From Rhizopus sp. PT2906 (lineage: Eukaryota > Mucoromycota > Mucoromycetes > Mucorales > Rhizopodaceae): 64,000 bases of DNA. Position 1 is the stretch's first letter; the number at the start of each line of letters is the position of its first letter. The position numbers and the translations under genes are program-made. Location of the stretch: contig JAMYHX010000135.1 of NCBI GenBank assembly GCA_025529335.1, positions 1 to 64,000 of the forward strand. The letters are read 5' to 3'. A model generated the notes under the pieces. It had not been told where the DNA came from. It did not search any database and worked only from the letters and a program-made list of their open reading frames with translations. Below are positions 11,901 to 22,716 of this stretch, piece by piece.

Positions 11901-12986
11901 TGCCAACCTTCAGCGTCCTTCTAGACGCACGACTACCTTCTTGCCTGATGACATCATGAACATCATGCCTACCGTAAAGCAAGCTGCTGCTCGAAGCGTG
12001 TTTGCAGAGGAAACTTTTGAAGCTGGCAAGATGAGCATTGCTCAGGGTCACAAGCAGCTTGGCTTGGAACTCTTGCTCGAATCTTTGGCTCTTCATGAAC
12101 AAACGTATGGTTTCCTTCATCCTGAAACCAGTAAATGTTATGCTACATTGGCCATGATTTATCATCACAACGAAGATCGTGAATCTGCCTTGGATCTTCA
12201 GCGTAAGGCTGTTATCTCTGCTGAGCGAACCTGTGGTATAGATCATCCAGAGACAATTCATCATTATGTAAGTTTATTGTTATTTAAAAACAACAACAAT
12301 CTTCTCATCTATTATTACTAGCTAAATCTTGGTTTGTTTGAGCACGCAGCTGGTCGTACTAAACTTGCTCTTCGTTATATTGGTCACGCATTGAACTATT
12401 GGAATCTTTTGATCGGACCTGGACATCCTGATTCAGCTACTGCTGATGTAAGATATTCAAGAGAATGATGAGCTTGTTACTAACTTTTTTTTTTTTTTTT
12501 TTTATAAAGAACAATGCTGGTGTCATGCTTCAATCTCTTCGTGACTATCCTACCAGTACCAAGTTCTTTGAAAGAGCTTGTGAAACTCAAGAAACAGTGT
12601 TGGGTAAAGATCATGTCATCACAGCAACAGGATATCACGTTCTTGCAAAGGCATATACCCTCGAAGGTGACTTTACAAAGGCCCTGGCTGCTGAAAAAAT
12701 TGCTTATGGTGTCTTTGAAAAGAAACTTGGACCTGAAGACCCTCGTACGAAGGATAGCGACTTGTGGTTGAAGGAATTGACATCGAATGCTGTTCTTATG
12801 GCTCAACGCGCTCGTCAACAACAACAACAGCAACAGCAGCAGCAACAAACAAGGGTCATGGCTACATCTGCTTCTACCTCTGAGCCTGTTCGTGGTGACC
12901 TTCCTATTGACCAAGTTTTGCAATATATCAACAGTCCTTCTTCTACATCAAAGAAAGGCAAAAAGAAGAATCAAAAGAAGAAATGA
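8986..12986 (+). CDS. CLU1: Clustered mitochondria protein Clu1/CLUH
   Basis: Clu1/CLUH is a large cytosolic RNA-binding protein needed for normal mitochondrial distribution; yeast Clu1 also co-purifies with eIF3. Exons 8986-9049, 9117-9181, 9237-9408, 9463-9600, 9653-12267, 12322-12447 and 12510-12986 give 1218 aa. The order is an N-terminal ubiquitin-like CLU_N region (ITIKLPGKPHEIK), the CLU central domain (roughly residues 300-560, with SVDNGAKISSD), an acidic Glu/Lys linker, and C-terminal TPR repeats (LLLESLALHEQTYGFLHPET; DYPTSTKFFERACETQETVL). A poly-Gln run lies at 12814-12848 and the C-terminus is Lys-rich. The start is the ATG at 8986. It is intact, with Helitron debris on both sides. 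Confidence 0.95.
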
Positions 12987-12999
12987 TAGACTAGATTTT

Positions 13000-14099
13000 T
13001 TATTGTAAATGTTGTAAAAAAATAGAATGGAACTCTAATAAATATGTGTTTTTTTTTGTATGAAAGTGTGGACTTTATTTAACAAAGTAAATTATGTGTC
13101 TATAGTGGAAGATAGCTTCCGTCCAAAAGGCAATGACGACAGGAATTCACTATGTTCCAAGTCGAAACTGTTGAGTACTGCAGTTGTATACCACGGAGTG
13201 TCATCAAATACGCACCGCCAGTGGTATTTCCAGATTGTTGAAATATCCGCGCCAAAGAAACAAAGAACTTCCGTATCGATTATGGTTTGTACGTCTACTG
13301 TAACAAAAGAAATGAGCACAGACCATATTTCATCTGCGGTAAGGAGCTTGTCCGGCAGAGAATATCTTTCAAAAATGGAGGACTACAAGTTGAGTTTGAG
13401 AGGTCAGCTCACAAAGAGATGGTGGTGTGCTTCAATGTCTTATTGGCAGAGTCGGCACAATGGAAGAGTGGTCACGCTGAGATTCCAGGCATGCTGTAAA
13501 GCAGCTGTAGGAATGTAGCCATGTAACGGACGAAACCATGGTGTGAAGGCCTTGAAAGGTATAGTCAGAGACCAAAAAGTTTGCTAGCACTGAGGTCGAA
13601 GAAGCAGCGAATGAGGCAGAGCCAAATGCGGATGGTGTAGTTGTGTAAGCAGATCATAGTCTTTGTGCCATAAGAAACGTAGCCGACCAAGAGGGATCTT
13701 GACACTCGGAATAGGTACTGCATTGGATTTCCGTATAGGATTTGGGATTGTCCAATGAGCACATGATGGCATCCAAAAGGAGGCGTTGTCAAATCTAGCA
13801 GGTGCTGACTCCTGAGATCCCAAGGTTGATAGATCATCGCAAGGGCCAAAGGTGATGCGGCCAATTTCTGGTATCAACTGCAGAGTAACTGAAGCTGTTC
13901 GTCGGCTTGGGAAAAGGACTTTTCTGAGCGCGTGGAGGGCAGTGGATGAGGATGCATTGTTGGACAACAGAGTAAGACATCCAAAGGTTTGGTCCCACTT
14001 GCAGAGATTTGACACGATGCATTGGAGAGGTACCTTCTTGGGAAATGCATCTTGACCAGCTGGAGTAATCGGCTGAACAACGCAGCGGAAGAGCAAATT
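13000..14099. other. Unassigned accessory stretch
   Basis: There are no recognisable domains. Open frames exist on both strands (plus 13060-13518; minus 13584-14096), and base composition is richer in G+C than the flanks, as in the adjoining Helitron remains. The minus frame reads like a coherent protein fragment (PIPSVKIPLGRLRFLWHKDY), but I cannot name it. This is probably transposon-derived. Confidence 0.35.
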
Positions 14100-16200
14100 G
14101 AGATACCATAATCACTCTATTTACTGTCGAAGATCATATTCCTATACAAGAAAGGAACAGATTACCTCAACGCGCGTATTACAGATTTAGATTGTATTTG
14201 AGAGGAGATCACGAGTTTCCTGCCATCTTTTATGCTAAAAAAGCTTTTTCAGCAGTTCCTGGTGGATGCGTGGGCAATCTGTGACCAGAACAAGCTTGAC
14301 TGGATTCGCCAGAACCAGCATATGCTCCGTACTGATGTATACAGTGGTATAGCTGATAACATTGCTGAATCTGATCAAATCAATGAAGCTGATCTGGGTC
14401 GTCGGTTCATTCTTCCAAGTAGCTTTCATGGCGGACCACGTTTTATGAGCAAACTGTATTATGCTTCTATGACCATCGTTCGTCATCTTGGGAAGCCATC
14501 TTTGCTTATCACATTTATGACCAATCCCAAGTGGACAGAAATCACGGTAAGCTCCTCCCTGGCCAAGTTGCTTTTGACAGGCTCGACTATATAGCGGGAA
14601 TGTTCAATTTAAAAGCTTGTCACTTTTTAAACGAATTGAAAAAGAAGAATATCTTTGGTCGATATAAGGGATTAGTCCGTACCATTGAGTACCAAAAACG
14701 AGACTTGCCTCACATGCATCTTTTGCTCTTTCTTGACCTTGAGGGCAACCTCGCTGATGCTGAAAAGACTGATCAAATCATCTGCGCAGAAATCCTGGAT
14801 AAGACCAAGGATAACGAGCTGTTTAAGTTGGTAACTTCCTGTATGTTACATGGCTCATGTGGTGAAATTAATCCTGGAAGTCCGTGTATGATTGAAGATG
14901 GCAGAGGAGGAATGATCTGTTCCAAGAGATTTCCTAAGAAATTCCAGGATGAGACTTCCTTATCAGAAGATGGTTATCTTCTCTATCGTCGCAGACGAGT
15001 ACCATAAGGAGAACAAAGCAGCTTTTTTATTCTCTAAAACCTTCAGGCAGAATTGGTCCTGACATTGTCATGGATAACCGTTAGGTGGTACCTTATAACC
15101 CCTATCTGACCAAGAACTGCAAGGCTCACGTCGATGTTGAAGTGTGCAGCAGCATCCAGACGATCAAGTACGTCTACAAAGTACGTCTACAAAGGCTCAG
15201 ATCGTACAGCCTTGGAGGCTGAAGACACACGAGATGAGACCAAAAAGTACCTTCAATCCAGGTATATTGAACCCTCTGAGGCTGTATGGAACCTCTTCCA
15301 GTTCAAGGCGCATAAGGAAGAGCCAAACGTTGTTAGCCTGCAAGTTCACCTACCTAGACAGCAAGCGGTCTATTTCCTGTCTGAAGCATCAACTTCAGAA
15401 ATTACAGAAATACTGCAAAGGAGCAAGTCAAAATTGATAGCCTTCTTTGACTATAATGCAAGAAACGAGGATGTTAGACAATATCTCTACGAGGGGTTCC
15501 CTCAGCATTCTGTATTTGGTGGAAGGAGGAAGAAATAGCACCCTCGTCAGCGAGACTTTGCCATTGGCAGAATGTACCACTGTAACCCCATTGCAGGAGA
15601 TACTATCTTCGTCTTTTGCTGACCAGCGTCCGTGATCCCAAGTCTTTTGAGGACATTAGGACAGTCAATGGTATTCAGTATCCAACCTTCAGAGTGGCCT
15701 GTCTGGCTCTTCACTTGGTTCAGGATGATCGTGAATGGGATCGGTGCTTTGCTGAAGCAAGACTATTTGCAACTGGACGTGAGCTATAAAGATTATTCCT
15801 TACTGCGCTGCTTCAGCATCAGTTAAACAATCCTTTGGTGCTCTAGGAGCATTGCTGCAGCTACATATGCGATAACCTTGCGAAAAGGCTGTTAAGTCTT
15901 TTAGCGGATAGTTTTACATCCCATATCCTTAACCAAGCTTGATAATCCCTAGTAATCAACAAAAGATCTTATAGAAACTACTCATATCAGTGTTCTGCAA
16001 TTGGTTCGTAGTTTTGTTTTTGGACACCTCTTCTCGTGTCAAAGCCGTGCAGGAAATGTTTATGGCAGCTTTTCGCCAATTGAACGATTTTGTCGGTCAG
16101 GCAACAACTGATTTTTGGAAGTTGACTCTGAGATCGATGAGATTTGTGTCGCCGGTCTCAAGGCTAGCTTGGCTTTTAATGATGGTTCAGTCATTATAAC
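14100..16200 (+). pseudogene. Helitron RepHel remnant (HUH Rep region)
   Basis: The stretch runs in several frames. From 14105 it has IPIQERNRLPQRAYYRF, then FQQFLVDAWAICDQNKLDWI and LLITFMTNPKWTEIT, the Helitron-like N domain. After a frame change come GRYKGLVRTIEYQKRDLPHM and HLLLFL, carrying the HUH motif as HMH. A Y2-like KYVYK follows near 15165, then DETKKYLQSRYIEPSEAVWN and VNGIQYPTFRVACLALHLVQ in another frame. Multiple frame changes and stops show it is dead. A 15-bp tandem duplication (AGTACGTCTACAAAG) sits on the Y2 site at 15168-15195. The helicase half is not recognisable here. It lies opposite in strand to the helicase fragment at 7.4-8.5 kb. Confidence 0.85.
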
Positions 16201-17240
16201 ACTATCCGTAGCAATAGAATCAGAGACAATGATTAAGCGTGTTAACCTTTAATGTTTGCGTTGGTTACTCACCAGTGATCTTCTTGACAGTCTGAAGGTT
16301 ACTTTTTAGGGTTATGGAGAAATTCGCGACGTCAGTGTTGTCACGGACGCCAGTTTGGGTTATTCTTGACTGTTCTCATGAACTTGAATTGTAAAATTAA
16401 CCAACAGTGAAAAGAAACATAAAGAATACTACTAGTAATGCTAGCACCACAGTATATCCTATATTAAACATATAACAACATTCTCCCTTCGATATGATGC
16501 TACAGTTGAGCAGACTTTTAGATTGATTGATGGGACGCTATTACACGAAGTGATTTGAATAAGTCAGAAAGAATAAATGTATATCGTCTACTTGTATCCT
16601 TTTGATAAACTTGACATGTTAAATATATACGCCAATGAAAGTAGCTGCCACAAGTTTCTTAAGTCTTATTTGGAACCTTAGATTAATGAATAAATAGATA
16701 TATCAATAACTAATACATTACTGAATTTGATTGGTGCTCAAGTTGTTTCTTGATGTGGTCATTGTTAGAGAAGTATAAATAAATCAGAGATTAATGCTTT
16801 TCTTCTTCCTGTCCTTTACCTTATTAATGGCGTATATAACACCGAAAATAACGAATTTTACAATTATATGACCTCCGTTATTGATATTAAAAATGATGGA
16901 GCAATGAGTGTTAAGATTGACGTTGAAGGCGGTGCATTTGCTGTACAGCTATTTTCATATCATGCTGGAATAATCGAATATATATTGAAGAATTCTGTAA
17001 TGAACATAGTGCACAGTGTGCAAGGTAACCGTAGTATTTATTGAGAACACTGTAGAAGCGTTTGAATGTGAACTTGTATGTTGACGATTTTGTTTGTATT
17101 CATAGGAAATCTTGGAATCGGGTCATATCAAAACCCTAATGGAAAAATGAAGCAAACGACGTATATAACAGTAAACGAAGTTTATACTTCATCAATAAAA
17201 AATTGATGAAAACGAAGTAGATGAGCCTAAAAGGGTCATC
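16201..17240 (+). other. Helitron downstream flank with an orphan coding-like segment
   Basis: No complete gene is seen. From about 16815 a plus-strand frame reads LINGVYNTENNEFYNYM, then KIDVEGGAFAVQLFSYHAGI up to a possible donor near 17022. A possible acceptor (CATAG) at 17100-17105 lets it continue as GNLGIGSYQNPNGKMKQTTY and VNEVYTSS, ending at TGA near 17206. The composition looks protein-coding, but I recognise no domain and see no start. Confidence 0.3.
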
Positions 17241-17247
17241 TTTTGCC

Positions 17248-19014
17248 TCAAATACGCTCTGGAAAATTATAGTAACGGATCAAGCACACAGAAAACTCTT
17301 TTTCGGATAAGTCGCTTATTTCAATATCCTGCTTGTTGATCGTTTCAGCGTCATGATTATAGAGAAGTGATTTGAGAATCCCTTTTAGTTTTGTCAATCT
17401 TCTGCCAGATATGTTGACTTCATTATTTTCTTCGATAACTGTTTCAACATCCAGATCTGTGGTATCAGCCTTAGCTACCACCTTCTTTCTTTTAGGCTAA
17501 ATGTAAAATATATACTTATTAACAGCACGTTCTGTTGTATCAAGTTCATGTATTACCTTCTTCTTCCACTGGAGTTCCTTAATATGCTCAATTTTTCTGG
17601 CAATTTTATCTGCTTTACTTGTTTTATTCTTCTCTTGATACCTTTGCAACTGTTTTCGGTATTTGTTGCATAGAGATATCTGATTCTTTCCTTTTTAGGC
17701 TGGATATGCAGTTTCAACAATATCCTCAACGTCTTTTCAATGACGTTCTTCAGCCTTTTGCCATTTTTTATACATGATATCCAAATTGGTTGAAAACTGC
17801 GCGATCACAGATTTCTTGATTGTTGCATTGAAGTCCTTGGCTTCGGCAAAAATATGCTGTACTTCACTGCTGATATTGTTATCAGTTGGTTGAGAATTAT
17901 TTCCTGCTTGACTAGTCCCTCTAGCTTGTACTTCCTCATGCATACTTATCCAAAGAGGATGCCTAGTTCTTGTCTGCTGTTGAACCCCCACTGCACCAAA
18001 ATTCAGTGTATTGACGACTGTTGTATTTGGGTTTTGGATAGATTTAAACAAAGTAGAAAATACGATGAGACTGTGTTGTATCTTTATTCAGAATAAAGTG
18101 AAGAGAAAAGAGATGATAGCACAATCTATAATTATATATTAAGAAGCTGAGATATTTTTAAACTGCATTGACCACATTCTGTTGAGGTGTAATAGAACTT
18201 GTAGCAACATTAGGGTCAACTCTAGATATTGTATTTAAGCACTGAATAGTAGCGTGGGTACTACAGCGACTTGCAGGTGACTAAAAGAAAAAAGAGCCTT
18301 GTAGTTAGCATCATCGCTGCTTGCATTTCTGATCGGTGCCGGTAATACGACTAGTGAAGCATCTCTCTGAAATTCACTTGGTACAAGTGCATTTATTTCC
18401 AAAAGAGCACCGTCAGACATTACAAATGTTGTCATTGTCAATTAAACAACAAGAGAGAAGATACAAGCAAAATCAGGATGTTTGCAGACTGCAGAGATAA
18501 GCTTTTTGATAATAGTAGATCTTAACTCTGCAGGGAGATCTTTCCATATGACTTGACCAAGATGCATTACAATTGATTTGACTTGGTGTTCCACTGATTG
18601 AGTACTTATTTCATCTCTCTCTGATTCTGTTCCTTCATCAAGCCTCTCCTTTACCGTAGAAAGCAAGTTGTCAAATTTTTCATGTAAGTAATTCTTGTAC
18701 AGTAAGAGAGCATTGATTTTTAGACGTTTGGCAGTATTGCCGGTCCAGTAGAGACCATTTTGCGAGTCAAGTGCTTCAAAAGCACCTGGAGGTACTTTTT
18801 TATGTTCTGCTCCTGTATTCCTTAAACTATCACCATCGCTTTCGGGATGTTGGTTTAATTGTGCTTCGATAATGGAAGTTAACCTTGATCTAAAAGTCTC
18901 GTTAAGTAGCAGACGAAAATCGCTTTCATTAGGTCTGAATGTAGCAGTAGCTGGTGCCCTTCTTTTCGTTTGCCCAATAAGTTGAAAGTGAGGAAGAAAA
19001 AAGAAAATGGACAC
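17248..19014 (-). CDS. Unrecognised multi-exon gene or remnant
   Basis: Several minus-strand frames look coding: 19014-18442 (RRAPATATFRPNESDFRLLL ... VEHQVKSIVMHLGQVIWKDL), 18441-18235 (MSDGALLEINALVPSEFQRD), 18051-17737 (VQHIFAEAKDFNATIKKSVI), and a lysine-rich stretch near 17720-17570 that can splice to 17481-17248 (NEVNISGRRLTKLKGILKSL). I do not recognise the family. The first frame has no clear ATG, so the start is open, and I could not join all the parts without stops. It lies downstream of the Crypton-like remnant on the same strand and could be a decayed part of that element or a separate gene. Confidence 0.35.
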
Positions 19015-19280
19015 TATTTTTTATATTTTTATATGTTTTGACGCTTGAGAGACCTTTGATAGGTCAACGTTTAATTCATCAGGAGTGAATTATTGATCTC
19101 ATTATTAAGGCTCTGATGATTTATTTATCATAACCAACTAGTACAAATGTTTTAAAAAGGAGAATATGGTCAACGGGCGACAGTGATGCCTGAAATATGT
19201 GATCAGAGCAAAACAAGCACATGTCTATTCATTCGTATTCCTTGCTGATTGAAGTAAATCCCTTAACTCTTACAACGGTT

Positions 19281-20016
19281 ACTTCAGATCAAAGTAATAG
19301 TTGCAACCAAAACAATGCATTCCGATACTCTTTGATTTTCTAGCACAAGCGAGAACAGATAAGTAAACTGCATTCCAAGCGCTGTTTGGCTACGACAAAG
19401 CATGGCAAGGTTGATCAAAAAGCAGAATCTGTCTTTGCAGCCAAGACGATCATTCTTCTCAGTCAAGAAATAGCCACTAACTTTTTCCAACTCTTGGTGT
19501 AACTGTCATTCAATGTATTTTCTCGATTTTCAAAATTTTGTCTCTTATTCTTGACCTTTTCTTTTTCGAGAGTATCCAGAAAAGTCCAAACGAGGGGTCC
19601 TCTTGCAGGGTCATGAGGGTTTAAGCCAAGTGGCTTTTGCTTGCTATATATGTCTGCAATAGCTTTGACATAGATGAGGACTGACTCTCTGCCTAGAGCA
19701 ATAGGGATACCATTTGTATTTCTTCTAAGCTTTTGGTCGTGACGATCTCTTCATCACCGAATCTTTGTTCAAGACACCATTTCTATGTTTAAACAACATA
19801 ATTAGATTTTCAAACCTTTTCTTTATTATTATTTTCTAGAATTGCCTTCCACTCTTTTTGCTTGGCTAGATATGCCTTAATAGTGTTCACAGATTGATGA
19901 ATCATATTTTGAGTAATGATCATTTGGTTACTATAGCACATAGTTGAATTGTTGTCAATCATGCGCTAGACACCTTCATCATTGACAGTAAGACGATTGT
20001 TCATTTGGTTATTCAT
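19281..20016 (-). pseudogene. Crypton-like (Ndc10 domain) recombinase remnant
   Basis: From a possible ATG at 20016 it reads HQSVNTIKAYLAKQKEW, an intron-like gap, KWCLEQRFGDEEIVTTKSL, a frame change, GRESVLIYVKAIADIYSKQK, and then DRFCFLINLAMLCRSQTALG with LFSLVLENQRVSEC. These match the N-terminal part of Crypton tyrosine-recombinase proteins whose fungal copies carry an Ndc10-like domain, and which are common in Mucorales. An in-frame TAG near the start, the frame change, and a stop after VATITLI show decay. The catalytic R-H-R-Y part is not found next to it. Confidence 0.6.
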
Positions 20017-20517
20017 GTTAAACTAGAATATCAATACATTATTTAGAAACACTAAAAAGAAAAACATAGCATAAGGATAGGACTTATATTAGCTTCAAAG
20101 AGATTTGATATTGAACTAAAAGTGAAGCTTTGGTGCCTTGATTTTGTTAATTACTATATTAAGAAAACAGGCTGAATCTCATCTTATTGGATAAACTGTC
20201 TTCTAAATGTTATGAGTTACAGATGAGTCTTTGTAGGTTATTACTACGGTAATTTTTAAGGTATTTCTTGTTTTTTAGGCTGACAGACTAGAAAATACTT
20301 TTTCGAAAAGGAATCTGCCAAGGATTTTTTGAGTTCCGACAGGTATTTTTTGAGTCCGAGTTGAGTCTGGAGGTTCGAATACTGTAAATCGCCGCAAAAA
20401 CGTCATCAGACAAAACTTACTTTTAGGCCGCGCGTTCAAAACAACAGACACACACATACACACGCGTGCTTTATTTTTTTTCTTTTTCTTTCTTTATTTC
20501 AAAGTTTACATATAAAC

Positions 20518-21684
20518 ATGGTAAAAACTACATTCAACTGTTTTCAATTTGGCTGTTGACATGTTCTTTTTTTATATTTTTTCAGTTTAGAAATCAGTAC
20601 GATAATGACGTTTCCACTTGGTCACCCCAGGGACGTATTCATCAAGTTGAATATGCAGTCGAAGCTGTAAAACAAGGTTCTGCAGCTATTGGTTTGAGAA
20701 GCAAAAAGTATGCCATCTTGCTTGCTCTCAAGGTACATATTAAATTACTCGAGATGCATTTCTTACATTTTTCATTAGCGTTCTTCTGGTGAACTTGCCT
20801 CTTACCAGAAAAAGTTGATAAAGATTGATGACCACATGGGCATCGGTATTGCTGGATTAACCTCTGATGCTCGTGTATTGAGGTAAATACTTTTTTCTTC
20901 TTCTTTGAAGATATGAATCACTCACTTATTGAACAGTAACTATATGCGTACAGAAGCTATGAGATCAAAGATGCTATATGATAGACCTTTACCCGTTCAA
21001 AGAATTGTCAATGCTATTGCGGACAGTGAGTTGGAATGATAACCAAGTAAAAAAGCAACATCTCATCTCTTTCTATTTGTGTAGAGGCACAAGTAAACAC
21101 TCAGCAGTATGGACGTAGACCTTATGGCGTAGGTCTATTGGTTATTGGATATGATGTAAGCAGTAAAAGAAAGGGGAATAAAGAGAAAAAGGCGACTAAT
21201 AAGGATATCGTTAGGAAACTGGACCTCATCTTTTTGAATGCTCTCCTGCTGGTACAAGCTTTGAATACCACGCAATGTCCATTGGAGCTCGATCTCAATC
21301 AGCTAAAACATATCTTGAAAAGCACTATGAAGAATTTTCAGATGGTAAGTTGAATGTGACAAATATGTAGGAACAATAACTCATGTCATAATAGCTTCTT
21401 TGGAAGAGCTTGTCCGTCATGGACTTCAAGCCCTTCGCGATACATTGCAGCAAGATAAGGAATTAAACATCCACAACACATCTCTTGGTATCGTAGGTGA
21501 GGACAGGCCCTTCGAAATCATTGAGGGCGATGCGTTACAAAACTATCTGGATTTGCTTGATGATACAACAAGAACAAGAGCACCTGTCGATGTTTCTGCT
21601 TCAGAGTCAATAGCCGCAGAATCAGCCAGAGATGATACCTCTACCAGAGCTACTGCTGATCCAATGGATACTTCTGAAGCTTAA
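20518..21684 (+). CDS. PRE5: 20S proteasome subunit alpha-6 (PSMA1/Pre5 type)
   Basis: This is a structural alpha-ring subunit of the 20S proteasome. Exons 20518-20520, 20586-20732, 20779-20882, 20937-21025, 21085-21155, 21215-21344 and 21395-21684 give 277 aa. The N-terminus MFRNQYDNDVSTWSPQGRIH is the alpha-subunit signature, with YD and the S-P-x-GRIxQVEYA box, and is closest to PSMA1. YMRTEAMRSKMLYDRPLPV and GRRPYGVGLLVIGYDETGPH also fit PSMA1. The first coding exon is only the ATG, which is directly followed by an intron. The C-terminal ~40 residues are an acidic, Ala/Ser/Thr-rich tail. The Pre5 versus other alpha paralogue choice is from motif recall. Confidence 0.92.
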
Positions 21685-21932
21685 TAATTCAATAATAAAC
21701 AAAAAAGAATGACAAGGACTCCATTTGTATGTTTGATTGCATAAACATATTCAGGGAATAAATGCTACTCTTGAGTACAAGTTGTAAAAGCATTATGTTT
21801 AGTTGCCATTACATAATAGTTGCATTTGATTGGTTAAAGGTTTCCATTAACAGTCCTATTTATACCACTAACGGACCTTCAAGGGTACATTGCCTTTCAT
21901 ATTTTTTTTTCTATCTTTTTCCTTCTTGACAA

Positions 21933-22366
21933 ATGGTAAAATGAATCATACATTAAGCAAGACTTATTCATTTTTTTTTGATATAGTCTACTCCAGTTAT
22001 TGTTGGCTTTGCCGTTGCTGGTGCAGCTACCGCAGCACGACTCGGTTTAAAAGCATTTCAAGAATATCAAAAGATGCCAAAAGCACCAAGACTTTCAAAA
22101 TTCTACAAAGGAGGTTTCGACCCAAAGATGAATAAAAGAGAAGCTGCTTTGATTCTTGGACTTAGGTAAATGTGAATTGATTACGTTTTTTTGGATAATA
22201 TAATAACTCTTTATAAAAAAGAGAATCTCAAGCAACTAAAGCCAAAATAAAGGAAGCTCACAGACGTATCATGTTGTTAAACCATCCTGATAGAGGAGGA
22301 TCACCTTTCTTAGCGTTAAAGATTAATGAAGCAAAGGAATTTTTGGAGCAAAAGGTCAAAAAGTAA
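21933..22366 (+). CDS. PAM18: Mitochondrial import motor J-protein Tim14/Pam18
   Basis: Pam18 is the J-domain protein of the TIM23 presequence import motor; it stimulates mtHsp70 ATPase at the inner membrane. Exons 21933-21935, 21987-22165 and 22222-22366 give 108 aa. A single N-terminal membrane segment (VIVGFAVAGAATAARLGLKA) is followed by FYKGGFDPKMNKREAALILG and a short J domain with the HPD triad in IMLLNHPDRGGSPF. The C-terminus is EFLEQKVKK. As in the neighbouring proteasome gene, exon 1 is the start codon alone. A CAA-repeat (22380-22405) lies just after the stop, in the 3' UTR. Confidence 0.93.
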
Positions 22367-22716
22367 ATTATATCAACACAACAACAGCAACAACAACAAC
22401 AACATCACCCTTATTTTTACCGCACATGTAAATTCTAGATTATTTTTTTTTCTTTAATAAAAGATCTTCTCCCGCCTATTGAGATTGTATAGTAACCTGT
22501 GTTGTTTTTGGACTCTTTGACATAGAGAAGAATGCTCAATATAAGTAAACAATGCAGAGTTTAAAAACTTCGAGTGACATAAAGGAGAAGTAATAAAATT
22601 TTCGAAAGTGACTTGCTTTATCCAGCACATACACGCACACACACACACAGCAACACTACAGAAAAAAAATATTTTTTTAAATCCTTTTTTCTTTTTCGTA
22701 TTTTATTCCTGTCATA

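Noticed and set aside
11581..12264. 227-codon minus-strand open frame
   Set aside because: It is the antisense shadow of the CLU1 long exon, whose protein is conserved.
22380..22405. CAA tandem repeats as a possible CRISPR or satellite array
   Set aside because: Simple trinucleotide microsatellite in a 3' UTR, with no spacer-repeat alternation. No CRISPR array is present in the window, as expected for a fungus.
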